Shown in pieces: positions 55,931-64,000 of a stretch of DNA of 64,000 bases. Under the pieces are notes generated by a model. That model ran no database searches and had not been told where the DNA came from. It saw only the letters and a program-made list of their open reading frames with translations. Source of the stretch: Streptococcus porcinus (GTDB lineage: Bacteria > Bacillota > Bacilli > Lactobacillales > Streptococcaceae); the NCBI RefSeq assembly GCF_901542335.1, contig NZ_LR594036.1, positions 372,001-436,000 of the forward strand, given 5' to 3'. The position numbers and the translations under genes are program-made. Positions within the stretch are counted from its first letter, which is position 1. Each line of letters opens with the position of its first letter.

Positions 55931-57673
55931 ATGTCAATTATCAAGCACCTATGGTGGTTCTTTAAACAAGAAAAGTTTCCCTATCTTATCGGGATACTTG
56001 CCCTAAGTGTAGTGGCATTTCTAAATTTGATTCCGCCTAAAATAATGGGATTCGTTATTGATGGAATTACAAGTGGACAATTGACCAAAAAACAATTGTT
56101 ATGGCAACTCTGTTGGTTAATTCTATCAGCGCTAGCCATGTATTTCTTACGTTATATATGGCGTATCTGCATTTTTGGAACTTCTTATCGACTTGGACGC
56201 ATTATGCGGTTTCGACTCTTTGAACACTTTACTCAAATGTCCCCATCTTTTTATCAAAAATACCGAACTGGTGATCTCATGGCTCACGCGACCAATGATA
56301 TTAATTCCTTGACGCGCCTTGCAGGGGGAGGAGTTATGTCAGCTGTGGATGCATCAATTACAGCTGTTGTGACCTTAGTGACCATGTTTTTAAGTATTTC
56401 TTGGCAGATGACGTTGATTGCTGTACTACCATTGCCATTTATGGCTTATGCTACTAGTCGTTTAGGACGCAAGACTCATAAAGCTTTTGGAGAATCGCAA
56501 GCAGCTTTCTCCGATCTTAATAATAAAGTTCAAGAAAGTGTGTCAGGAATAAAAGTGACTAAGTCCTTCGGTTATCAGAGTCAGGAGCTAGCAGCTTTTC
56601 AAGACATTAATCAAAAGACTTTCCAAAAAAATATTAAAACTATGACTTATGATGTCATGTTTGATCCTCTGGTGCTGTTATTCATTGGAGCCTCCTATGT
56701 CCTTACTCTTTTAGTTGGGGCTTACATGATAAAAGAAAATCAAATTACCATAGGGAGTTTGGTCACATTTATTACATATTTAGATATGCTAGTTTGGCCA
56801 CTGATGGCCGTTGGCTTTTTATTTAATATGATTCAAAGAGGGTCAGTTTCTTATGATAGAATTAACGTTTTGCTGGATCAAAAATCCGATGTTCAAGACC
56901 CTAAGAATCCAGTAAAGGAAGTTGCTAATGGAACTTTAATATACAATATTGCAGCCTTCCAGTATGAGAATGAGACAATCTTGAAAGACATTCACTTTGT
57001 CCTTGAAAAAGGTCAAACATTAGGGCTCGTTGGGCAAACGGGTTCAGGCAAAACGAGCTTAATCAAGTTATTGTTGAGAGAATATAATGTGACAGAGGGT
57101 TCAATTTCATTGAATGGCTATAACGTTGAAGCTTATCGTCTAGAAGATATCCGTCATTTAATAGGCTATGTCCCTCAAGATCAGTTCCTTTTTGCCACAA
57201 CTATCTTAGAGAATGTTCGTTTTGGTAACACAGATTTACCACAAGAACAAGTAGTTGCAGCAACTAAGCTATCCCAAGTTTATGATGATATTATGGATAT
57301 GCCAGAAGGCTTCAATACTCTCATTGGTGAAAAGGGCGTATCTCTTTCTGGGGGACAAAAGCAACGATTAGCTATGAGTCGAGCGATGGTTTTGAATCCA
57401 GAAATTCTAATTTTAGATGATTCTCTATCGGCAGTTGATGCTAAAACTGAGCATGCTATTATTGAAAACTTAAAAGAGACAAGACGTCATAAGACCACTA
57501 TTATAACAGCTCACCGTTTGAGTGCGGTAGTTCATGCAGACCTAATTTTAGTCATGCAAAATGGCCGTATTATTGAGCGTGGCAGGCATGAGGATTTAAT
57601 TCAAAAAAATGGCTGGTATGCTAAGACTTACGTTTCGCAACAAATGGAAATGGAGGGTCAAGGAAATGTCTAA
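55931..57673 (+). CDS. heterodimeric ABC exporter subunit 1 (degenerate ATP site)
   Basis: A 580-residue half-transporter with six membrane helices and a C-terminal ATPase. Walker A is GQTGSGKTS, the signature LSGGQKQRLAMSRAM, and Walker B ILILDDSLSAVD, with Asp where the catalytic Glu is expected. This is the mark of the non-hydrolysing site in BmrC/TM287-type exporters. It pairs with the next gene to form one multidrug-type exporter. AAAGGAGAG lies before the ATG. The stop overlaps the start of subunit 2 by 8 bases. The transported compound is unknown. Confidence 0.94.
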   Translation: MSIIKHLWWFFKQEKFPYLIGILALSVVAFLNLIPPKIMGFVIDGITSGQLTKKQLLWQLCWLILSALAMYFLRYIWRICIFGTSYRLGRIMRFRLFEHFTQMSPSFYQKYRTGDLMAHATNDINSLTRLAGGGVMSAVDASITAVVTLVTMFLSISWQMTLIAVLPLPFMAYATSRLGRKTHKAFGESQAAFSDLNNKVQESVSGIKVTKSFGYQSQELAAFQDINQKTFQKNIKTMTYDVMFDPLVLLFIGASYVLTLLVGAYMIKENQITIGSLVTFITYLDMLVWPLMAVGFLFNMIQRGSVSYDRINVLLDQKSDVQDPKNPVKEVANGTLIYNIAAFQYENETILKDIHFVLEKGQTLGLVGQTGSGKTSLIKLLLREYNVTEGSISLNGYNVEAYRLEDIRHLIGYVPQDQFLFATTILENVRFGNTDLPQEQVVAATKLSQVYDDIMDMPEGFNTLIGEKGVSLSGGQKQRLAMSRAMVLNPEILILDDSLSAVDAKTEHAIIENLKETRRHKTTIITAHRLSAVVHADLILVMQNGRIIERGRHEDLIQKNGWYAKTYVSQQMEMEGQGNV

Positions 57674-59411
57674 TGATAATCAATGGCATGTTTTTAAAAG
57701 ATTATTATCTTATTTAAAACCTTATAAATGGATTACTGTGCTGGCTCTAGGACTCTTACTTTTAACAACAGTGATTAAAAGTCTTATCCCATTAGTGGCC
57801 TCTTATTTTATTGATCACTATCTAGAGGCGATTAATCAGTCAGCTTTTGTGATACTGATTGGTTACTATGGCCTTTACCTTCTTCAAAGCTTAATTCAAT
57901 ATTTTGGGAACCTCTTTTTTGCTAAAGTTTCTTATAGTATTGTTCGTGATATCCGCAGAGATGCTTTTGCAAATATGGAAAAGCTTGGGATGGCTTATTT
58001 TGATAAGACACCAGCAGGTTCAATTGTTTCCCGCATCACAAATGATACTGAGGCAGTAAGTGATATGTTTTCAGGTTTATTGTCTAGCTTTGTTTCAGCT
58101 ATTTTTATTTTTACGGTTACTCTCTACACGATGTTGATGCTTGATGCTAAGTTAACAGCATTAGTTGCAATTTTTTTACCCTTTATCTTTATTCTTGTTA
58201 ACTTATACCGTAAAAAATCGGTTGACGTGATTGCTAAAACTAGAAGTTTACTTTCAGACATTAATACGAAACTGGCAGAAAGTATTGAGGGTATTCGTAT
58301 TATTCAAGCTTTTGGTCAGGAGGAGCGTCTGAAAGCAGAATTTGAGTTAATTAATAAAGAACATGTCGTCTATGCTAATAAGTCAGTTGCTCTAGACAGT
58401 ATTTTCTTACGACCTGCTATGTCTTTGCTGAAATTATTGGCTTATGCTGTTCTAATGACTTATTTTGGTTTCAAAGGTTTGAATGGTGGCCTAACAGCTG
58501 GTATCATGTATGCTTTTATTCAGTATGTCAATAGACTTTTTGATCCTCTAATTGAGGTTACGCAAAATTTTTCTACTCTTCAAACTTCTATGATATCGGC
58601 ATCAAGAGTTTTTAAACTTATTGACGAGGTAGCTTATGAGCCATCACAAGACGCGAGTCTTGAAAAAATTGAGCAAGGTAATATCGAATTTAAACGGGTT
58701 TCTTTTTCTTATGATGGTCAACATAAGGTTTTAAATAAGATTTCCTTTAAGGTTAATAAGGGAGAAACGATTGCTTTTGTTGGTGCAACAGGATCAGGCA
58801 AGTCCTCTATTATTAATATTTTTATGCGTTTTTATGAATTTTCTGAAGGGCAAATCCTAATTGATGGGCAGGATATTAGGAAATATAGTCCTGAGGCATT
58901 ACGGAAAGCTGTAGGACTAGTTCTCCAAGATCCATTTCTTTATCATGGAACTATTGCATCAAATATTAGAATGTATCAAGACATTAGTGATCAAGTTGTT
59001 CAAGAAGCTGCTGAGTTTGTTGATGCTGATGATTTCATTAATAAATTGCCAGAAAAATATTATGCTCCCGTTACAGAACGCGGTTCTAGTTTTTCTACAG
59101 GCCAGCGTCAACTTCTAGCATTTGCGCGTACCGTCGCTAGTCAACCAAAAATATTGATTCTTGATGAAGCGACAGCTAATATTGATTCTGCTACGGAGCA
59201 AATTGTTCAGAATTCATTGGCAAAAATGCGTAAGGGTCGAACGACTATTGCAATTGCACACCGCTTATCAACTATTCAAGATGCTAATTGTATCTATGTG
59301 CTTGATAAAGGAACTATTATTGAAAATGGTAGTCACGAGGAACTTTTAAGCAAAAAAGGTGCTTATTACAGAATGTATCAATTACAAGCTGGGATGATGG
59401 CCAATAACTAA
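57666..59411 (+). CDS. heterodimeric ABC exporter subunit 2 (canonical Walker B)
   Basis: A 581-residue partner with six membrane helices. Walker A is GATGSGKSS, Walker B LILDEATANIDS with the catalytic Glu, and the switch His in IAIAHRLST. Its signature is FSTGQRQLLAFAR instead of LSGGQ, completing the asymmetric pattern of heterodimeric exporters. I chose ATG 57666 because GGAGGTCAAGG lies 5-15 bases upstream; the ATG at 57609 is inside subunit 1. A bidirectional hairpin follows. Confidence 0.94.
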   Translation: MSNDNQWHVFKRLLSYLKPYKWITVLALGLLLLTTVIKSLIPLVASYFIDHYLEAINQSAFVILIGYYGLYLLQSLIQYFGNLFFAKVSYSIVRDIRRDAFANMEKLGMAYFDKTPAGSIVSRITNDTEAVSDMFSGLLSSFVSAIFIFTVTLYTMLMLDAKLTALVAIFLPFIFILVNLYRKKSVDVIAKTRSLLSDINTKLAESIEGIRIIQAFGQEERLKAEFELINKEHVVYANKSVALDSIFLRPAMSLLKLLAYAVLMTYFGFKGLNGGLTAGIMYAFIQYVNRLFDPLIEVTQNFSTLQTSMISASRVFKLIDEVAYEPSQDASLEKIEQGNIEFKRVSFSYDGQHKVLNKISFKVNKGETIAFVGATGSGKSSIINIFMRFYEFSEGQILIDGQDIRKYSPEALRKAVGLVLQDPFLYHGTIASNIRMYQDISDQVVQEAAEFVDADDFINKLPEKYYAPVTERGSSFSTGQRQLLAFARTVASQPKILILDEATANIDSATEQIVQNSLAKMRKGRTTIAIAHRLSTIQDANCIYVLDKGTIIENGSHEELLSKKGAYYRMYQLQAGMMANN

Positions 59412-59419
59412 AAAATCTA

Positions 59420-59445
59420 GTCTAGGATTCAAATCCTAGGCTTTT
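59420..59445. terminator. bidirectional terminator between exporter and prepilin peptidase genes
   Basis: The stem GTCTAGGATT / AATCCTAGGC has T-rich flank on the plus side and AAAAA upstream (T-tract on the minus side). It lies between two convergent genes and probably serves both. Confidence 0.8.
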
Positions 59446-60091
59446 ATGTTATAAGTATGTAGATCAACAGAGCCAGAGTCAAAAAAGGAATAAAGGGAAT
59501 AGATTTCTGAGCCAGGAAACGACAATATAGAATTCCAAGGAGACTCGCTCCCTGAATAATCCATAAAACAGTTGATAGAGGGTAAGCCAAGGCTAAAAGG
59601 GAGAGATAAAAGAAGTCTCCACTACCAATCTTCTGGGGGAAGAGGATCGCTAATAGAGCTAAAGTCAGAAAAATACAGGATAAAAGATTAAATCCCACAA
59701 CCATTACTGCCAAGGTATAAGCTATCAACCAGAAGATCATTGGGTAGGATCTTGATTTGATATCAAAAAGTGAAAGAAGGATAGAAAAGGAAGTAAGGCT
59801 CAAATCTGTCAGGTTGAGGATACCTGTTAAGGCATAGAAGACAAATAGGAGCCCATATAAGACTTCTAGAATTATGTAAAGGGGATTTATAGATACTTTG
59901 CAAAAACGACAGTGGCAGTTGTTGGCTATAAACGATAAAACGGGTATCAAGTCTTTAACTCCTAGTCGATTCTGACAGTGTGGGCAATGACTTGGTGGCC
60001 AAAGAATAGACTTTGCGGGAAACCTATCAAACACTAGGCCAACAAAGGAGCCTAAGCTTGCTCCAAGGAAAAAATAAAGTAGTATGGTCAT
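59444..60091 (-). CDS. type IV prepilin peptidase (competence ComC/PilD type)
   Basis: A 215-residue A24-family aspartic membrane protease. The N-terminal cytoplasmic zinc-type domain has CPHCQNRL and CRFCKVS. The catalytic Asp residues lie in LLSLFDIKSRSYP and KIGSGDFFY (GxGD). About seven helices are present. It cuts the leader of competence pilins (ComGC and relatives) and is needed for DNA uptake in transformable streptococci. It is full length. It is the only sizeable minus-strand gene here besides argR, and is divergent from yqgQ-glk. Confidence 0.93.
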   Translation of the reverse strand: MTILLYFFLGASLGSFVGLVFDRFPAKSILWPPSHCPHCQNRLGVKDLIPVLSFIANNCHCRFCKVSINPLYIILEVLYGLLFVFYALTGILNLTDLSLTSFSILLSLFDIKSRSYPMIFWLIAYTLAVMVVGFNLLSCIFLTLALLAILFPQKIGSGDFFYLSLLALAYPLSTVLWIIQGASLLGILYCRFLAQKSIPFIPFLTLALLIYILIT

Positions 60092-60158
60092 ACCTATTTA
60101 TTCGAAAAAGATAGTGAAAAATAGTAAAGAAAAAGAGGAAAGCGATTGCTTAATCACC

Positions 60159-60187
60159 TTGAAAAAAGTCTGATAATTTGCTAGAAT
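60159..60187 (+). promoter_or_regulatory. strong promoter of yqgQ-glk, probably leaderless
   Basis: TTGAAA (60159-60164), a 17-base spacer and TAGAAT (60182-60187). The likely first base of the mRNA (about 60194) is next to ATG 60196, and no ribosome site lies between them. Confidence 0.6.
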
Positions 60188-60195
60188 CTACTTAT

Positions 60196-60408
60196 ATGAA
60201 AACCTTATATGATGTGCAACAATTATTGAAAAATTTTGGTATTTATATCTATATCGGCAAGCGGCTTTATGATATTGAAATGATGAAAATTGAACTGAAG
60301 CGAATTTATGATAATGGTTTAATGGACAAAAATGATTACTTAAATGCTGAACTGATTTTGCGACGTGAGCACAGACTAGAATTAGAAAAAGAAGGACAGA
60401 AAAAATGA
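60196..60408 (+). CDS. yqgQ: YqgQ-family small protein
   Basis: A 70-residue DUF910 protein (KTLYDVQQLLKNFGIYIYIG, then KRLYDIEMMKIELKRIYDNG) made mostly of helices. The function is unknown; it is usually found before glk in Firmicutes. I chose ATG 60196. The TTG at 60178 would lie inside the promoter's spacer/-10 region. The stop overlaps the glk start by four bases (ATGA). Confidence 0.88.
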   Translation: MKTLYDVQQLLKNFGIYIYIGKRLYDIEMMKIELKRIYDNGLMDKNDYLNAELILRREHRLELEKEGQKK

Positions 60409-61376
60409 GTCAAAAATTAATCGGTATTGATTTAGGTGGGACAACGATCAAGTTTGGTATTTTAACCTTAGAAGGTGAAGTTCAAGAAAAGTGGGCTATT
60501 GAGACAAATACTTTAGAAAATGGTAAGCATATTGTTCCTGATATCGTTGCTTCTTTAAAGCATCGTCTTGCTCTTTATGGTTTAAGTAAAGAGGATTTTG
60601 TTGGGATTGGAATGGGTTCTCCAGGAGCAGTTGATCGCGTTCGCAATACGGTTACTGGAGCTTTTAACCTTAACTGGAAAGAGACGCAAGAAGTAGGTTC
60701 TGTTATTGAAAAAGAGCTAGGGATTCCTTTTGCCATTGACAACGATGCAAACGTTGCAGCACTTGGTGAACGCTGGATAGGTGCAGGCGACAATAATCCT
60801 GATGTTGTTTTTATGACTTTGGGAACCGGTGTCGGAGGTGGAATCATTGCTGATGGCAATCTTATTCACGGCGTTGCTGGTGCAGGGGGCGAAATTGGTC
60901 ACATGATTGTAGAACCTGAAAATGGTTTTGCTTGCACCTGTGGCTCACATGGCTGCTTAGAGACCGTAGCTTCGGCGACCGGTGTTGTTAAAGTAGCACG
61001 TCTACTTGCTGAATCTTATGAAGGTGATTCGGCGATTAAAGCAGCTATTGACAATGGTGAAGCGGTCACAAGTAAAGATATTTTTATGGCGGCAGAAGCT
61101 AGTGACTCGTTTGCGGATTCAGTTGTTGAAAAAGTAGGCTTTTATCTAGGGCTTGCGACTGCAAATATTTCTAATATTCTTAATCCCGATTCAGTTGTTA
61201 TCGGTGGGGGAGTGTCGGCAGCAGGTGAGTTTTTACGCTCACGTATTGAGAAATATTTTTTGACTTTTGCTTTCCCACAAGTTAAAACGTCAACAAAAAT
61301 TAAGATTGCTGAATTAGGAAATGACGCTGGTATTATTGGGGCAGCAAGCCTAGCTAACCAATTAGCTAGCAAATAG
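60405..61376 (+). CDS. glk: glucokinase (ROK family)
   Basis: A 323-residue kinase that phosphorylates free glucose to glucose-6-phosphate. The ATP/phosphate motif is IGIDLGGTTIKFGIL. The sugar site has IDNDANVAALGERW, and GTGVGGGIIADG is the second ATP loop. The zinc-type ROK motif is CTCGSHGCLETVAS. The length matches the Firmicute enzyme. It is coupled to yqgQ and followed closely by the rhodanese-like gene (9 bases). Confidence 0.96.
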   Translation: MSQKLIGIDLGGTTIKFGILTLEGEVQEKWAIETNTLENGKHIVPDIVASLKHRLALYGLSKEDFVGIGMGSPGAVDRVRNTVTGAFNLNWKETQEVGSVIEKELGIPFAIDNDANVAALGERWIGAGDNNPDVVFMTLGTGVGGGIIADGNLIHGVAGAGGEIGHMIVEPENGFACTCGSHGCLETVASATGVVKVARLLAESYEGDSAIKAAIDNGEAVTSKDIFMAAEASDSFADSVVEKVGFYLGLATANISNILNPDSVVIGGGVSAAGEFLRSRIEKYFLTFAFPQVKTSTKIKIAELGNDAGIIGAASLANQLASK

Positions 61377-61385
61377 GAGGAGAAG

Positions 61386-61766
61386 ATGTCGTTAGTTACA
61401 ATTTTGGGTTGGACTATATTAGTTGGAACAGCTGTTTATTTTATTTGGAATTATTTTACCTTTAAGCGCATGGTTAAGCGGATTGATAATGACACTTTTA
61501 AAGAGATGATGTATTATAGTCAAATTATTGACTTGAGGGATCCAGTAACTTTTAGGAAACGCCATATTTTAGGGGCACGTAATTTTCCTAGACAACAATT
61601 TGATGCTTCTATTAAATCATTGCGACATGATAAACCAATTCTAATTTATGAAAATGTTACAAATCGTTTTGCTCCAAGTGCTATTCGTAAGCTAAAAAAA
61701 GCTGGGTATACCAACCTCTATCTTTTAAAAGATGGTTTTGATTACTGGGATGGAAAAACAAAATAA
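61386..61766 (+). CDS. membrane-anchored rhodanese-like protein without catalytic Cys
   Basis: A 126-residue protein. An N-terminal membrane helix (VTILGWTILVGTAVYFIWNY) is followed by a rhodanese fold (YYSQIIDLRDPVTFRKRHIL, GARNFP, then KPILIYENVTNRFAPSAIRK). In active rhodaneses the loop after the IxxYC strand holds a Cys; here it reads YENVTNRFAP. It is therefore probably a binding or regulatory domain, not a sulfurtransferase. It is co-transcribed with glk and followed by a terminator. AGGAGGAG lies before the ATG. Confidence 0.88.
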   Translation: MSLVTILGWTILVGTAVYFIWNYFTFKRMVKRIDNDTFKEMMYYSQIIDLRDPVTFRKRHILGARNFPRQQFDASIKSLRHDKPILIYENVTNRFAPSAIRKLKKAGYTNLYLLKDGFDYWDGKTK

Positions 61767-61772
61767 GAAATA

Positions 61773-61802
61773 AAGTGAGTAGATTTATCTACTTGCTTTT
61801 TT
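61773..61802 (+). terminator. glk operon terminator
   Basis: The stem AAGTGAGTAGAT / ATCTACTTGCTT and six T follow the stop by 6 bases. Confidence 0.85.
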
Positions 61803-61895
61803 GGTATTTTGATGTCTGAATTTTTTCATGGAAAAATCAAAAGCTGAACTGAAAACATTTACAACAAGACAATTTCTGTTTTTTCAATTAATTTG

Positions 61896-61904
61896 TGTTA
61901 TACT
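61896..61904 (+). promoter_or_regulatory. typA promoter, extended -10
   Basis: TGTTATACT (61896-61904) is an extended -10 without a clear -35. Transcription would begin about 30 bases before ATG 61942. Confidence 0.5.
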
Positions 61905-61941
61905 TGTTTAGTTAAAAAATATTATGCTACAAGAGGAAAAA

Positions 61942-63783
61942 ATGACAGAACTAAGAAACGATATCCGTAACGTTGCCATCATCGCTCACGTTGACCACGG
62001 AAAAACAACACTTGTTGATGAATTGCTGAAACAATCACACACACTTGACGAACGTAAAGAACTTCAAGAGCGTGCAATGGATTCAAACGATATTGAAAAA
62101 GAGCGCGGTATCACCATTCTGGCTAAAAATACGGCTGTTGCTTACAATGATGTTCGTATCAACATCATGGACACACCTGGTCACGCGGACTTCGGTGGTG
62201 AAGTTGAACGGATCATGAAAATGGTTGATGGGGTCGTTCTTGTCGTGGATGCCTACGAAGGAACAATGCCACAAACACGTTTTGTTTTGAAAAAAGCCTT
62301 AGAACAAGATTTGGTTCCTATTGTAGTTGTTAATAAAATCGATAAACCTTCAGCTCGACCAGCTGAAGTTGTAGATGAAGTGTTGGAACTTTTCATTGAA
62401 CTTGGTGCAGATGATGAACAATTGGAATTTCCAGTGGTTTATGCATCAGCAATTAATGGAACATCGTCACTTTCTGATGATCCAGCAGATCAAGAACATA
62501 CTATGGCACCAATCTTTGATACAATCATTGATCATATTCCAGCACCAGTTGATAATTCTGACGAGCCTTTACAATTCCAAGTGTCGTTATTAGACTATAA
62601 TGACTTTGTTGGACGTATTGGGATTGGTCGTGTTTTCCGTGGAACTATCAAAGTTGGCGATAATGTTACCCTTTCTAAATTAGATGGCTCTACTAAGAAT
62701 TTCCGTGTTACAAAACTCTTTGGTTTCTTTGGCTTAGAGCGTCGTGAAATTGAAGAAGCAAAAGCTGGTGATTTGATTGCTGTTTCAGGTATGGAAGATA
62801 TCTTTGTTGGAGAAACAATTACTCCAACGAATGCTATTGAACCATTACCAATTCTGCGTATTGACGAGCCAACTCTTCAAATGACTTTCTTGGTTAACAA
62901 TTCACCTTTTGCTGGTCGCGAAGGTAAATGGGTAACTTCACGTAAGATTGAAGAACGTTTACAAGCAGAATTACAGACAGACGTATCACTCCGTATCGAT
63001 CCTACTGATTCACCTGATAAATGGACTGTTTCTGGTCGTGGTGAGCTTCACTTGGCTATTCTTATTGAAACAATGCGTCGTGAAGGCTATGAGTTACAAG
63101 TATCTCGTCCTGAAGTTATCATCAAAGAAATTGATGGTGTTAAATGTGAGCCGTTTGAGCGCGTGCAAATTGATACGCCAGAAGAATATCAAGGGGCGAT
63201 CATTCAATCACTCTCAGAACGTAAAGGCGATATGTTAGATATGCAAATGGTCGGAAACGGTCAAACACGCTTAATCTTCCTAATTCCTGCACGTGGTTTG
63301 ATTGGTTATTCTACTGAATTTCTTTCAATGACTCGTGGTTACGGAATTATGAACCATACTTTTGATCAGTATTTACCAGTCGTGGGTGGTGAAATTGGAG
63401 GACGTCATCGTGGTGCTCTTGTTTCGATTGATCAAGGAAAAGCGACAACCTATTCAATTATGCGTGTAGAAGAGCGTGGAACAATTTTTGTTAATCCTGG
63501 AACGGAAGTTTATGAAGGAATGATTATCGGGGAGCATTCACGTGATAATGACCTAGGTGTCAATATTACCACAGCAAAACAGATGACGAATGTTCGTTCA
63601 GCTAATAAAGATCAAACTTCTGTTATTAAAACGCCTCGTATCCTAACTTTAGAGGAATCTTTAGAATTCCTTAATGATGATGAGTATATGGAAGTCACTC
63701 CAGAATCTATTCGTCTTCGTAAACAAATTCTTAATAAAGCAGCGCGTGATAAAGCAAGTAAAAAGAAAAAATCTGCTGAGTAA
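61942..63783 (+). CDS. typA: ribosome-associated GTPase TypA/BipA
   Basis: A 613-residue translational GTPase related to EF-G. G1 is AHVDHGKTTL, the switch Thr segment is ERGITILAKNTA, G3 is DTPGHADFGG and G4 is VVNKIDKP. Domain II and the C-terminal BipA-specific part (GEIGGRHRGALVSIDQGKAT) follow. It assists 50S assembly and stress growth. I chose ATG 61942 because AGAGGA (61932-61937) is well placed; the ATG at 61924 lies before that site. A terminator follows. Confidence 0.96.
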   Translation: MTELRNDIRNVAIIAHVDHGKTTLVDELLKQSHTLDERKELQERAMDSNDIEKERGITILAKNTAVAYNDVRINIMDTPGHADFGGEVERIMKMVDGVVLVVDAYEGTMPQTRFVLKKALEQDLVPIVVVNKIDKPSARPAEVVDEVLELFIELGADDEQLEFPVVYASAINGTSSLSDDPADQEHTMAPIFDTIIDHIPAPVDNSDEPLQFQVSLLDYNDFVGRIGIGRVFRGTIKVGDNVTLSKLDGSTKNFRVTKLFGFFGLERREIEEAKAGDLIAVSGMEDIFVGETITPTNAIEPLPILRIDEPTLQMTFLVNNSPFAGREGKWVTSRKIEERLQAELQTDVSLRIDPTDSPDKWTVSGRGELHLAILIETMRREGYELQVSRPEVIIKEIDGVKCEPFERVQIDTPEEYQGAIIQSLSERKGDMLDMQMVGNGQTRLIFLIPARGLIGYSTEFLSMTRGYGIMNHTFDQYLPVVGGEIGGRHRGALVSIDQGKATTYSIMRVEERGTIFVNPGTEVYEGMIIGEHSRDNDLGVNITTAKQMTNVRSANKDQTSVIKTPRILTLEESLEFLNDDEYMEVTPESIRLRKQILNKAARDKASKKKKSAE

Positions 63784-63803
63784 GCATGTCCATTAAAACG
63801 ATT

Positions 63804-63842
63804 AAAGATTTTTAAAAAGCTTATCTTTTTAAAAGTCTTTTT
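63804..63842 (+). terminator. typA terminator
   Basis: The stem AAAGATTTTTAAAAAG / CTTTTTAAAAGTCTTT runs into T, 20 bases after the stop. Confidence 0.85.
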
Positions 63843-63896
63843 GTATCCCAGATACCATCAGATATTAATAAGATATTTTTAGAAAAGAGGATAGCT

Positions 63897-64000
63897 TTGT
63901 TCTATTTAATTATTGCTATATTAATTGTTTCCTATTATATCTTTATGGCACCCAAAAGTATCAAAAACACCTTATCAATGATAGGCTTAGTCGCTTTAGT
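63897..64000 (+). CDS. small membrane protein, 3' end outside window
   Basis: A partial gene starting at TTG 63897, with AAAAGAGG 7 bases upstream. The frame reads MFYLIIAILIVSYYIFMAPK, then SIKNTLSMIGLVAL to the window edge. The hydrophobic start and APKSIKNTL segment match the small streptococcal DUF3165-type membrane proteins, as I recall them. Function unknown. Confidence 0.6.
   Translation, partial: MFYLIIAILIVSYYIFMAPKSIKNTLSMIGLVAL

Noticed and set aside
1..64000. tRNA, rRNA, prophage or integrative element
   Set aside because: No cloverleaf, rRNA segment, integrase or phage structural gene was seen; only IS-type mobile DNA is supported.

Overview
The window reads as a chromosomal segment of a low-GC Firmicute, most likely a pyogenic-group Streptococcus (S. 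pyogenes / dysgalactiae / canis / equi type). The evidence is the gene content and order: valS, a type I-C cas operon, a YesM/YesN-type two-component system with an ABC importer, argR and a Crp/Fnr regulator next to arcA-arcB-arcD-arcT-arcC, then asnA, rsmD-coaD-sepM, rlmN, an ABC exporter pair, prepilin peptidase, glk and typA. AGGAG-type ribosome binding sites and CcpA (cre) sites fit this. The exact species cannot be fixed from sequence reading alone. A ribose operon and a galactitol-type PTS / rhamnulose-phosphate aldolase module argue for a relative of S. pyogenes rather than S. pyogenes itself.

Layout. 1-3351: end of a P-loop kinase-like gene and valS. 3352-7616: a decayed accessory island with a double-glycine bacteriocin precursor, a frameshifted companion gene, a heavily mutated ComA/SilE-type peptidase-exporter pseudogene and an IS3-family transposase scrap. 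7617-16296: type I-C CRISPR-Cas system (cas3, cas5c, cas8c, cas7c, cas4, cas1, cas2) and an array of eight repeats and seven spacers; cas3 carries a one-base frameshift in a T-run. 16277-16720: orphan truncated reading frame beside the array. 16763-23173: sensor kinase, AraC-type regulator and a binding-protein-dependent importer of the iron / hexose-phosphate type. 23329-27743: orphan RHH protein, oxidoreductase, CorA-like transporter, an MmcQ-EVE-like fusion and a three-frameshift B3/B4-domain pseudogene. 27773-35984: arginine regulation and the arginine deiminase pathway.

36093-38857: asnA, then an IS1182-type element inserted at a terminator palindrome. 38924-41052: rsmD, coaD and a SepM-like protease. 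41090-46254: PRD regulator, galactitol-type EIIA-EIIB-EIIC and rhamnulose-1-phosphate aldolase, bounded by two look-alike terminators. 46334-52151: rbsR-K-D-A-C-B ribose operon. 52220-59441: YunD-like phosphoesterase, YutD, rlmN, VanZ-like protein and a heterodimeric ABC exporter. 59444-64000: prepilin peptidase (minus strand), yqgQ, glk, rhodanese-like protein, typA and the start of a small membrane protein.

How it works together: the arc genes generate ATP and ammonia from arginine under ArgR, Crp/Fnr and probably CcpA control. The two sugar modules carry their own regulators with cre-like operators. The defence island keeps a complete adaptation set and crRNA effector, but its nuclease-helicase is broken as written. 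The bacteriocin export system is clearly dead.

No tRNA, rRNA or prophage genes were seen. I did not find a clearly unprecedented system. The most interesting signals are the homopolymer frameshift in cas3, the structured arcA-arcB spacer, the palindrome-targeting IS, the mirrored terminators around the PTS cassette, and two predicted leaderless transcripts.
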